Below, piece by piece: positions 1 through 7,488 of a DNA stretch of 64,000 bases. Source of the DNA: Mycolicibacter heraklionensis (lineage in GTDB: Bacteria; Actinomycetota; Actinomycetes; Mycobacteriales; Mycobacteriaceae); assembly GCF_001021505.1 (NCBI RefSeq), contig NZ_LDPO01000010.1, forward strand, positions 1-64,000, in the 5' to 3' direction. The notes under the pieces were generated by a model. It worked only from the letters and a program-made list of their open reading frames with translations, was not told where the DNA came from and ran no database searches. Positions within the stretch are counted from its first letter, which is position 1. Each line of letters begins with the position of its first letter. Made by a program: the position numbers and the translations under genes.

Positions 1-1575
1 ACCGTCGCCACCGGCGCCGCCGTTGCCGCCGGGCAGGCCATCGCCGGTGTAGTTGAAGAAGGGGGTCGTCGTAGTGCCGGCGCCGCCGCTCCCGCCGTTG
101 CCGCCGGTCCCGCCGACACCGCCGGCGCCTCCGGTGCCGCCGTCACCGGAGATGGAACCGCCCAAACCGCCATTGCCGCCGACACCGCCGGTCCCTCCCG
201 TGCCCCCGGCGGTGCCGTCACCGCCGGCGCCGTACTGCGGACTGGCGCCGTCGCCGCCGACCGCGCCGGTGCCGCCCCGCCCACCGGCCCCGCCGTCACC
301 GCCGTCGCCGTGATCACCGCCGTTGCCGCCGGCCCCGCCGTTGCCGCCGGTTCCGCCCACCGTGGTCGCATCCCAGCCGGCGCCGCCGGTGCCGCCATTC
401 CCGACGTTGACCGGTGTGACCCCGGCCAGACCGTCGGCGCCTGTCGTGGCGCCGTCACCGCCCATGCCACCGGCACCGCCGGCACCGGCGTCGCCACCGT
501 TGCCTCCTGCGCCGCCGTCGGGAGTCGCGGCATTCCCGGCCCCGCCGGTACCGCCGTCGCCCGGTGTGCCGCCGTGGCCGCCGGTCCCGCCTGCGCCGCC
601 GGTGCCCTGGGAGCCGGAGGCACCGAATACTCCGTTCGTCCCGCCTGCGCCGCCATTACCGCCGTGGCCGCCGGTCCCGCCTGCTCCGCCGCTACCGCCA
701 TTGCCGCCGGTACCGGCGGCGAAGGTCGCCGCCGCGCCGCTGATGCCACCGCCGCCCGCCCCGCCGGTCCCGCCGGTCCCGCCTGTCCCGCCGGACCCGC
801 CGGACCCGATCAGCCGGGCGGCGTTGCCGCCGGCCCCACCGACACCGCCGATGCCACCGGTAAGGCCGGCCATGCCGCTGCCGCCCGGGCCGACACCGTC
901 GACACCGGCCGCGCCGACCGACCCGGTCCCGCCAAGTCCCCCGGTCCCGCCGTTGCCGAACAGCCAGCCGGTCGCGTCGCCGCCGGCCCCGCCGTTGCCT
1001 CCGGTGCCGCCGGTCCCGCCGTCGCCGGCGATGCCGAACGCGGTGTCCCCGCCGGCCCCGCCGTCGGCCCCGGAGCCGCCCAGGCCGCCGTCGCCGCCGT
1101 CGCCGAAGAAGGCCGCGCCGCCGTTGCCACCGGCCTCACCGGCCACCGTGCTGTCCCAGCCGGCGCCGCCGTCACCGAACCACAGTCCGCCCGCGCCGCC
1201 GTTGGGATCGGTCTGGGTTCCGGCCAGACCGTTCCCGATCAGCAGATCGGTGCCGAACAGCGGCCCCAGGTACTGGTTGATGGCCGCGTCCACCTGGGCA
1301 CCGAACGTACTGGCGATCCAGTCCTGCCCGACGTCGTGGATCGGCTGGTAGATCCACTGGTCGAACAGTGCCGCCCAGTCGGTGGGATCGCCGGTGGCCG
1401 GTGCGGCACCCACCGCCAGGGCCTGCCACGCCGACGGGTCGAACAGGTCGTCGATCCAGGCGAACTCATCGGCCCGGGCGGTCGGCGCGGACGCCAACGG
1501 AGCCACCCCAAACGCCAGGAACGCGCCGACGACAGTGCCGGCGCCGATCACCCGACCGCGACGATGACCAGACAT
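1..1575 (-). CDS. Secreted PGRS-type glycine-rich protein, C-terminus beyond window
   Basis: Reading the minus strand from the ATG at 1575, which has a GGGAGGT ribosome site just upstream, gives 525 codons without a stop to the window edge. The protein starts [13 protein letters not shown], then a hydrophobic segment and a likely signal-peptidase site after Ala-Arg-Ala near residue 36. Residues about 37-118 are non-repetitive ([12 protein letters not shown] lies near the end), followed by about 400 residues of PGRS repeats of the GGAGG-x-GG type. There is no N-terminal PE domain, so it is a PGRS protein with a classical signal peptide rather than a true PE_PGRS. Such proteins are surface or secreted; function unknown. 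The proline-rich plus-strand readings across this stretch are shadows of the repeats. Confidence 0.85.
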   Translation of the reverse strand, partial: MSGHRRGRVIGAGTVVGAFLAFGVAPLASAPTARADEFAWIDDLFDPSAWQALAVGAAPATGDPTDWAALFDQWIYQPIHDVGQDWIASTFGAQVDAAINQYLGPLFGTDLLIGNGLAGTQTDPNGGAGGLWFGDGGAGWDSTVAGEAGGNGGAAFFGDGGDGGLGGSGADGGAGGDTAFGIAGDGGTGGTGGNGGAGGDATGWLFGNGGTGGLGGTGSVGAAGVDGVGPGGSGMAGLTGGIGGVGGAGGNAARLIGSGGSGGTGGTGGTGGAGGGGISGAAATFAAGTGGNGGSGGAGGTGGHGGNGGAGGTNGVFGASGSQGTGGAGGTGGHGGTPGDGGTGGAGNAATPDGGAGGNGGDAGAGGAGGMGGDGATTGADGLAGVTPVNVGNGGTGGAGWDATTVGGTGGNGGAGGNGGDHGDGGDGGAGGRGGTGAVGGDGASPQYGAGGDGTAGGTGGTGGVGGNGGLGGSISGDGGTGGAGGVGGTGGNGGSGGAGTTTTPFFNYTGDGLPGGNGGAGGDG

Positions 1576-1681
1576 GAGGACCTCCCGGGACCGAACCGAC
1601 ACCAGCACCCCTTAGCGTCGGCTCAGGAACTCGCATCCGGCTCCGTAGCGCACTACCTGTCCTTGGGCCCGCTACAGTGCC

Positions 1682-1762
1682 GACTACTCACATCGGCGGC
1701 TGTGTAGTCAGCACCGGATTGCGGGTAGTCGCAGACCCCACGACGCCGGGAATCGGGTAGTC
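1682..1762. repeat. Four copies of GTAGTC in the PGRS upstream region
   Basis: The 265-base gap 1576-1840 between the PGRS gene and the next gene holds no gene that I can see. It has GTAGTC at 1704-1709, 1725-1730 and 1757-1762, and the reverse complement GACTAC at 1682-1687. The direct copies are 21 and 32 bases apart, close to two and three helical turns, and two share the longer form GGGTAGTCG. Such spacing is typical of regulator binding sites, but no regulator is identified. Confidence 0.35.
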
Positions 1763-1840
1763 GTCCACGGATACCGCGTGCCGCCGGCGCGGACAGAGTG
1801 GGGATCGACCGAATCGGGGATCACCGAATCGAGGGCAGAC

Positions 1841-2059
1841 GTGACCGCTTTCCATGGCATCGGGGACACCGCGGACCGCTACGAGACGGCGCTGCGGAGA
1901 CTTCCCGATGCGCATTCCCTGGCGTTGCGACTGCGCGACGCCGGTGTCGCCGACGAGGTGATCTGCCAGTACCTGCAGATCGAACTAGAAGGGCTGGACA
2001 GCGTCATCAGGCTGGCGAACCAGAAGCTGGACGCTGAACTACACAAGATTCCTGAGTAG
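1841..2059 (+). CDS. Small conserved hypothetical protein
   Basis: A 72-residue protein starting at GTG 1841 (VTAFHGIGDTADRYETALR), with GAGGGCAG upstream as a possible ribosome site. An in-frame upstream ATG at 1778 would add 21 low-complexity residues and looks less likely. The body is helical and acidic (LRLRDAGVADEVICQYLQIE) and resembles short mycobacterial proteins of unknown function. It sits 36 bases before the LuxR-type regulator on the same strand, so the two may be co-transcribed. I do not recognise a domain and assign no function. Confidence 0.6.
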   Translation: MTAFHGIGDTADRYETALRRLPDAHSLALRLRDAGVADEVICQYLQIELEGLDSVIRLANQKLDAELHKIPE

Positions 2060-2095
2060 TAACCGTCGGTGTCCCAAGGTGTTTACGATCGACGA

Positions 2096-4714
2096 ATGAG
2101 TGACCGCTGGCCTTTGACGGGCCGGAGGGAAGAACTCCAGCTGGTGGCAGACGCGCTCGCCGACACCGAGCGGCGGGGTGTTCTGATCGCCGGTCGAGCC
2201 GGTGTGGGAAAAACCAGGCTGGCCCGCGAGGCCGCCGAAGCGATGGCCGCCGCCGGCTGGGCGGTCAGTCGGCTGGCCGGCACGGCGACCGGGCGCTCAG
2301 TACCGCTGGGCGCGTTCGCCCAATGGGTCGACGACTTCGACGCCAATCCGATGGCGATGGCGCGCCAGGTCATCACCGAGCTGAGGGCCGGTGCCGGAGA
2401 TGCGCCGCTGCTGGTGGTCGTCGACGACGCGCACCTGCTGGACGATCTGTCGGCACTGGCCGTGCATCAACTGGTGGCGCACGGCGCGGCTGCGCCCATT
2501 CAGGTGATCGCCACCGTCCGCAACGGCGAACCCGCCCCCGATGCGGTGTCCACGCTGTGGAAGGACGGTGTGCTGCGGCGGCTCGAACTGCAACCGCTGT
2601 CACGTCCGGAAGCCGAGGAGTTGCTGGCCTCCGTGTTGGGGGCGGTGAACCCGGACTGCCTGGTGCGGATGTGGAAGCTGACTCGCGGAAACGTGTTGTA
2701 CCTGCGCCATCTCGTCGAGCAGGAACGCGCGGCCGGCCGGCTGGTGTGCGAGGCCGGGCAATGGTGCTGGACGGCCGGATTGTCGGTGTCGCCGACGTTG
2801 GTCGAGCTGGTCGAAACCCAGATCGGCGCGGTGCCCGACGACGTGCGCGAGGTGGTCGACCTGGTGGCGGTCGCCGAACCCATCGACCGGTCCTGCCTGA
2901 TGACACTGGCCAGCCCGCACGCCGTCGAGGTGGCCGAGGAGCGCGGACTGATCCGGGTGCCGCCGAGCGCCGACGCGGTCTACGTGGGCCACCCGCTCTA
3001 CGGGGAGATCCGGCTGCAGCAATGCGGCCCGCTGCGGTTGCGCCGCTTGCGGGGCGACGTGGCGACCGCCATGGCGCGCGAGCCCGCCCGGGTGGATCCG
3101 ATTCGGCTGGGGCTGTTGTGGCTGGAATCGGATCTGCCGCCCGACGCCGCGGTGCTGTCGCGGGCCGCCAACATCGCGCGTTCGCGACTCGACCTCGCGT
3201 TGGCCGAGCGGTTCGCGCGTGCCGCCGTCGACGCCAGCGACAGCCCGGCGGCCAAACTGCTGCTCGCCTACGTGTTGTTCATGCGCGAGCAGGGTTCGGA
3301 AACCGAGGAGATACTCAGCACCGTCGACGCATCTGCGCTGCCCGCGACCGGATTCGTCACCCCGGTGATCCTGCGCTCCGCGAACCTGCTGTGGGTGCTG
3401 CAACGTCCCGAGCAGGCCTGGGAGGTGACCGAACAGGCGTTGCGCGGCAACGATGATGCGGCGCTGCGGACGTTCCGTGCCGTCCAGCTGGTGTTGGCCG
3501 GCAGGCCGGCCGAAACCGTCGACGCGCTGGCCGGGGTCGACCTCGGCCGGCTCGACTCGTTCGGCCAGACCTTGGGCCGGTGCGCCGACGTCATCGCGCT
3601 GGGCGATCTGGGACGGACGAGTCAGGCCGTCGAGCAAGCCGAGGCCGGGTACGCGGTGATCGCCGAATCGCCCCAGGACAGTTTCCAGGGCAGCGGGCTG
3701 GCCGAATTCCACGCCTACGCGCTGCTGGCCGCCGGCCGCATCGAGGACGCGACGGTGGTCGCGCAGGCCCGCCATAGGCTGTGCGCGGAACTGCCCGGGA
3801 TGGTGAGCGCGATGGCGACCGCGGTGCTGGGCATGACCGCACTCGGCCGTGGCGATCTGCCCACCGCGCTGCGTTGCCTCGGCGCGGCCGGCGCCGGGAT
3901 CGGCAGCTACGGCGAGATCAGCGGCATCTTCTACCGGTTCAGGATCCCGCACACCGAGGCGCTGGCTCGTAGCGGGCAGGTCGACGCCGCCGTGACGTCG
4001 TTGCAGGCCACCCGCGAGAGCCGGCATCCGGCCTACTGCTACGTCGAGTCCGGCTACCTGCTGGCGGCCGCATGGGTGGCGGCGGTGCGCGGAAGGGCCG
4101 GCGAGGCACGCCAGAGTGCTTCTGAGGCAGCAACATTCGCCCGCGACCACGGTCAGTTCGCTCGCGAAGTGATGTGCCTGCAGACCGCCGCGCAGCTGGG
4201 TGACGCAGCGGTCGCCGACCGGCTGGGCGAGCTGGCGGGCATCGTCGAAGGTCCCCGGGCGCCGGTCGCGGCCCGGTATGCGCGCGCGTTGGCCGACAGC
4301 GACAATGCCGGCTTGGACGCAGCGTCGCATGAGTTCGAAACCATGGGCGATGTGCTGGCCGCAGCTGACGCCGCAGCGCAGGCCGCGGCGAGTTATCGGC
4401 AGGCCGGTCTGCGCGGCAGCGCACTGTCGGCCGGCGCGCGCGCCCGCCAACTCGCCGAGCAGTGCGGCGGGGCCGTCAGCCCGGCGCTGGCCGCGGCCAA
4501 GGTGACCCTCCCGCTGACCGGGCGCGAGCGTGAGATCGCCCTGCTGGTGGCCCAGGGCCTGTCCAACCGCGACATCGCCGAGGCGATGTCGTTGTCGGTG
4601 CGCACCGTGGAAGGCCACGTCTACCGGGCGACGGTCAAGGCCGGTGTCGCCACCAGAGCCGAATTGTCCTCGATGGTCCAGCAATTCGATCACACGTCGG
4701 CGGCATCGGGCTGA
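2096..4714 (+). CDS. Large ATP-binding LuxR-family (LAL) transcriptional regulator
   Basis: An 872-residue protein from ATG 2096 (MSDRWPLTGRREEL). A GTG at 2069 would add nine residues. The N-terminal AAA/STAND ATPase has Walker A GRAGVGKT near residue 33 and a Walker B-like LLVVVDDAHLLD near residue 105. A long TPR-like helical middle follows. The C-terminal LuxR helix-turn-helix reads LTGREREIALLVAQG with the recognition-helix region SVRTVEGHVYRA. LAL regulators couple nucleotide binding and ligand sensing to transcription activation; the inducer and targets are unknown. It could act on the nearby PGRS gene, whose upstream region has repeated GTAGTC sites, but this is only proximity. Confidence 0.88.
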   Translation: MSDRWPLTGRREELQLVADALADTERRGVLIAGRAGVGKTRLAREAAEAMAAAGWAVSRLAGTATGRSVPLGAFAQWVDDFDANPMAMARQVITELRAGAGDAPLLVVVDDAHLLDDLSALAVHQLVAHGAAAPIQVIATVRNGEPAPDAVSTLWKDGVLRRLELQPLSRPEAEELLASVLGAVNPDCLVRMWKLTRGNVLYLRHLVEQERAAGRLVCEAGQWCWTAGLSVSPTLVELVETQIGAVPDDVREVVDLVAVAEPIDRSCLMTLASPHAVEVAEERGLIRVPPSADAVYVGHPLYGEIRLQQCGPLRLRRLRGDVATAMAREPARVDPIRLGLLWLESDLPPDAAVLSRAANIARSRLDLALAERFARAAVDASDSPAAKLLLAYVLFMREQGSETEEILSTVDASALPATGFVTPVILRSANLLWVLQRPEQAWEVTEQALRGNDDAALRTFRAVQLVLAGRPAETVDALAGVDLGRLDSFGQTLGRCADVIALGDLGRTSQAVEQAEAGYAVIAESPQDSFQGSGLAEFHAYALLAAGRIEDATVVAQARHRLCAELPGMVSAMATAVLGMTALGRGDLPTALRCLGAAGAGIGSYGEISGIFYRFRIPHTEALARSGQVDAAVTSLQATRESRHPAYCYVESGYLLAAAWVAAVRGRAGEARQSASEAATFARDHGQFAREVMCLQTAAQLGDAAVADRLGELAGIVEGPRAPVAARYARALADSDNAGLDAASHEFETMGDVLAAADAAAQAAASYRQAGLRGSALSAGARARQLAEQCGGAVSPALAAAKVTLPLTGREREIALLVAQGLSNRDIAEAMSLSVRTVEGHVYRATVKAGVATRAELSSMVQQFDHTSAASG

Positions 4715-4757
4715 TTGACCACAGTCCGTCCGACACGGAATAAACGCGATGCTCCTG

Positions 4758-5216
4758 TTATGTGGACCGCGGTGCGTCGAGTCGCGGCACCGCAACGACG
4801 GTCAACAGTTCGTCCAACCCGTGGAAGTCTTGCGGGTTCGTGGTGAACAGTGGCAGGTCTTCGGCGATCGCCACGGCGGCGATCATCAGATCGGCGACTC
4901 GGCGGCGGGGTTTGCGGCCGGTGCTGATGACCGCGGCGCACACCCGGCCGTAGATCCGCGCGGCTTCGGCGGCGAAGGGGATCGGGTCGAACTCGTTTTC
5001 GGCGCGTTGGAGCACATCCAGGCGGCGGGCGCGTTCGACATGCTCGTCGTAGTCGTCTTGTTCGTCGTTTCGGCGCACCTCGTGCGGTCCGGCCGACAGT
5101 TCCGCCAGAGTTATCGCGCTGATCGCCATCGCCTTCGGCAGCAGCTGCGGATCGATCCACCGACGCAGAATCATGATGTTGGTGTCGAGCAGGCCCTGCT
5201 GATGATCAGCGGGCAT
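4758..5216 (-). CDS. vapC: VapC-family PIN-domain ribonuclease toxin
   Basis: A 152-residue PIN-domain protein starting MPADHQQGLLDTNIMILRRW. The first catalytic Asp is in LLDTN. Later acidic residues include Glu in TLAELSAG, Asp in RVADLMIAAVA and Asp in TTNPQDF, the usual PIN metal-binding set. The start at 5216 is chosen because the domain begins directly there and it overlaps the end of the antitoxin gene by 11 bases, the normal VapBC arrangement. The longer open frame upstream is antitoxin DNA read in another frame. Predicted activity is Mg-dependent endoribonuclease acting on tRNA or rRNA, restrained by VapB. Confidence 0.9.
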   Translation of the reverse strand: MPADHQQGLLDTNIMILRRWIDPQLLPKAMAISAITLAELSAGPHEVRRNDEQDDYDEHVERARRLDVLQRAENEFDPIPFAAEAARIYGRVCAAVISTGRKPRRRVADLMIAAVAIAEDLPLFTTNPQDFHGLDELLTVVAVPRLDAPRST

Positions 5217-5475
5217 AGGGGCCGTCCGCATCGTGATCGGCGGTGGCGTCCTGGTCGGCTCGGAAAGCGTCAATCGAAATGTCGGGTGCGCCGCGCGACA
5301 TCGCCGCGAACTCGGCACGGGGCACGAATCGCCTGCGCTGGCGCAGCGGAATCAGTTCACCGATCTGATGCCCGTCCCGGGTGACGATGAAAGCCTGCCC
5401 GTGCTGGACGGCATCCATGATCTCCTTCGATCGATTCCGTAGGTCGCGCTGGGTGATCTCGGGCTGTGCCGGCAT
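5206..5475 (-). CDS. vapB: VapB-type antitoxin (Phd/YefM fold)
   Basis: An 89-residue protein, MPAQPEITQRDLRNRSKEIM. It has the Phd/YefM N-terminal DNA-binding pattern (RDLRNRSKEIMDAV, then AFIVTRDGHQIGELIPL) and a charged, probably unstructured C-terminal tail that would wrap the toxin. It overlaps vapC by 11 bases. A -10-like TATCTT on the minus strand at 5483-5488 ends exactly 7 bases before the ATG, so the transcript is probably leaderless. Phd-type antitoxins with their toxins repress their own promoter; candidate operator repeats are listed separately. Confidence 0.88.
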   Translation of the reverse strand: MPAQPEITQRDLRNRSKEIMDAVQHGQAFIVTRDGHQIGELIPLRQRRRFVPRAEFAAMSRGAPDISIDAFRADQDATADHDADGPYAR

Positions 5476-5523
5476 AGGATCGAAGATACAGGATTGTGCT
5501 ACCTGGTGCTACATAATGGCACC
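5476..5523 (-). promoter_or_regulatory. vapBC leaderless promoter with direct-repeat operator
   Basis: On the minus strand, TATCTT (plus positions 5483-5488) is 7 bases from the vapB ATG, and TAGCAC (5506-5511) lies 17 bases farther upstream as a weak -35. GTGCTAC occurs on the plus strand at 5496-5502 and again at 5506-5512, exactly 10 bases apart, covering the -35 and spacer. A GGTGC / GCACC inverted repeat sits at 5505-5509 and 5519-5523. This fits autorepression by VapB or VapBC. The promoter reading is an inference from spacing. Confidence 0.5.
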
Positions 5524-5604
5524 TGCGCATCAGGAGATGAAGACGAAGGCGTCACGCTGGCGCTGTCCGCCGTCGAATTATCAGTGACAGCAATGTGATT
5601 CGAC

Positions 5605-5610
5605 TAGTCT
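5605..5610 (+). promoter_or_regulatory. -10-like element, leaderless start of the aldo/keto reductase
   Basis: TAGTCT ends 8 bases before the ATG at 5619 and there is no ribosome-binding sequence between them. In mycobacteria this spacing marks leaderless transcripts beginning at or next to the start codon. The -35 region is weak. It also supports choosing 5619 over the upstream in-frame ATG at 5595. Confidence 0.35.
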
Positions 5611-5618
5611 GTGATGCT

Positions 5619-6635
5619 ATGGAATTTCGCTACCTGGGCAACTCCGGCCTGCAGATCTCCGAGATCACCTACGGCAACTGGCTCACCCACGGATCGCAGG
5701 TCGAGAACGACGTCGCCACCGCGTGCGTGCATGCCGCGCTCGATGCCGGTATCACCACGTTCGACACCGCCGACGTGTACGCCAACGGTGCCGCCGAGGA
5801 GGTGCTCGGGGCGGCACTGAAAGGACGGCGCCGCGGATCGGTGGAGATCTTCACCAAGGTCTACTGGCCGATCGGCTCGGCCCCCTTGGGCAAGAACGAC
5901 ACCGGCCTGTCCCGCAAGCACATAATGGAGGCCATCGACGGGTCGCTGCGCCGGCTGGGCACCGACTACGTCGACCTCTACCAAGCGCACCGCTATGACC
6001 CCTTCACCCCGTTGGAAGAGACCATGCAGGCCTTCGCCGACATCGTCCGGGCGGGCAAGGCGCTCTACATCGGGGTCAGCGAGTGGACGCCCGAGCAGAT
6101 CCGCAACGCGCACGGGTTGGCTCGCCAACTCGGCGTATCGCTGATCTCCAGCCAACCGCAGTACTCCATGCTGTGGCGAATCATCGAACCCGAGGTGGTC
6201 CCGACCTGCCGGGAACTGGGCCTGAGCCAGATCGTCTGGTCACCGATGGCCCAAGGGGTGCTGTCCGGCAAATACCTGCCGGGTCAACCACCGCCGGCCG
6301 GGTCACGTGCCACCGACGAGAAGGGCGGGGCGAACTTCATCAAACGGTTCATGACCGACGACGTGCTGACCCGCGTCCAGCAGCTGGCGCCGATCGCCGC
6401 CGAGCTGGGGCTGACGACGGCGCAGCTGGCGATCGCCTGGGTGCTGCAGAACGACAACGTGGCCGCCGCTCTGGTCGGGGCGTCGCGCCCGGAGCAGGTC
6501 ACCGAGAACGTCAAAGCCGCCGGCGTGCGGATCCCCGACGAGCTGCTGGCACGCATCGACCAGGTGCTGGGCGACGTGGTGACCAGCGACGCCGAACTGG
6601 TCGCCCGCTCCACCCCGCAACAGCGGTTGCTCTGA
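5619..6635 (+). CDS. Aldo/keto reductase, Kv-beta-like family
   Basis: A 338-residue TIM-barrel oxidoreductase starting MEFRYLGNSGLQISEITYGN. The AKR catalytic set is visible: Asp in TFDTADVYANG with the following Tyr, Lys in EIFTKVYWPIG, and His in LYQAHRYDP. The C-terminal NADP-binding segment VGASRPEQVTENVKA is typical. It resembles the voltage-gated potassium channel beta-subunit group of NADPH-dependent AKRs, which reduce aldehydes and ketones; the substrate is unknown. It converges with the methyltransferase gene, leaving only four bases between the two stops. Confidence 0.88.
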   Translation: MEFRYLGNSGLQISEITYGNWLTHGSQVENDVATACVHAALDAGITTFDTADVYANGAAEEVLGAALKGRRRGSVEIFTKVYWPIGSAPLGKNDTGLSRKHIMEAIDGSLRRLGTDYVDLYQAHRYDPFTPLEETMQAFADIVRAGKALYIGVSEWTPEQIRNAHGLARQLGVSLISSQPQYSMLWRIIEPEVVPTCRELGLSQIVWSPMAQGVLSGKYLPGQPPPAGSRATDEKGGANFIKRFMTDDVLTRVQQLAPIAAELGLTTAQLAIAWVLQNDNVAAALVGASRPEQVTENVKAAGVRIPDELLARIDQVLGDVVTSDAELVARSTPQQRLL

Positions 6636-6639
6636 GTCG

Positions 6640-7461
6640 TCATACCCGGCACAGGATCTGGCTGTGCAGGATCGCCAGCCAGCCGTCCGGGTGATCGGCC
6701 CAGTCCCGCCACGCCTGCGAAATCGCCTGCAGCTTCCCCTGATCGGCGGCACCACTGTCGAGCAGCTGTTCGGCGATGGCCGACTGCAGAATCCGGTCGG
6801 CCCACATGCCGCCCCAGTGCTCCCGGTCGGCGGGAGTGGCGAAACACGACGCGCTCGTCGTCGGGGTGACGTCGGTGAACCCGGCCGCGTGCGCCCAGGC
6901 CAGCAGATGCCGGCCCGCATCGGGCTCGCCGCCGTTGGCGCGCGCGGCGTCACGGTAGAGCCGCAGCCAGTCGTCCAACTCCGCCGACGCCGGGTACCAG
7001 GTGAACGCTTCGTAGTCGCTGTCCCGCGCCGCCACCACGCCGCCCGGCTTGCACACCCGGTGCATTTCGGCCAGCGCGGCCACCGGGTCGGCGACGTGCT
7101 GCAGCACCTGGTGGGCATGCACCACGTCAAAGCTGTTGTCGGGGAACTGCAATGCGTGTACATCGGCGACCACGAAGTCGATGTTGCGCTGCCCGCGCTC
7201 ACGTGCGCAGGCGCGGGCCAGCTCCAGGGCTTCGGGTACCGGCTCGATGGCGGTCACCCGGCCCGGCGCGACGAGGGCGGCCAGATCCGCGGTGATGGTT
7301 CCCGGCCCGCAGCCGACATCCAGCAACTGCAAGCCCGGCGCCAGCGACTCCAACAGGTAGGCCGCGGAGTTCTGCGCCGTGCGGGCACGGTGGGCGCGCA
7401 GCACCGATTCGTGATGGCCGTGGGTGTATTTGGGCTCTGGGGGCTCAGTCACATCGGACAA
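6640..7461 (-). CDS. Class I SAM-dependent methyltransferase (UbiE/Methyltransf_11 type)
   Basis: A 273-residue soluble enzyme. SAM-binding motif I is LLDVGCGPGTITADLAALV near residue 45, followed by the acidic motif II in VTAIEPVPEALELA and the post-motif DVVHAHQVLQHVADP. The C-terminal part (WGGMWADRILQS) is substrate-binding. The fold is that of small-molecule C/O-methyltransferases; the substrate cannot be read from sequence. The amidohydrolase upstream on the same strand ends 27 bases before this gene's start, so they may form one transcription unit. Confidence 0.85.
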   Translation of the reverse strand: MSDVTEPPEPKYTHGHHESVLRAHRARTAQNSAAYLLESLAPGLQLLDVGCGPGTITADLAALVAPGRVTAIEPVPEALELARACARERGQRNIDFVVADVHALQFPDNSFDVVHAHQVLQHVADPVAALAEMHRVCKPGGVVAARDSDYEAFTWYPASAELDDWLRLYRDAARANGGEPDAGRHLLAWAHAAGFTDVTPTTSASCFATPADREHWGGMWADRILQSAIAEQLLDSGAADQGKLQAISQAWRDWADHPDGWLAILHSQILCRV

Positions 7462-7488
7462 CGGTACGCCGGTGAACCCGGCTGAGGC

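Noticed and set aside
53..1707. Long proline/alanine-rich open frames on the plus strand across the first 1.7 kb
   Set aside because: They are the antisense reading of the PGRS glycine repeats. The minus-strand frame has a ribosome site, signal peptide and the expected repeat, so the plus frames are artefacts of base composition.
4715..4757. Possible tRNA or small RNA between the LuxR-type gene and vapC
   Set aside because: Only 43 bases with no cloverleaf or stable hairpin.
2600..4795. A 731-residue minus-strand open frame opposite the LuxR-type regulator
   Set aside because: High-GC mirror frame without recognisable motifs. The plus-strand protein has clear Walker and LuxR motifs.
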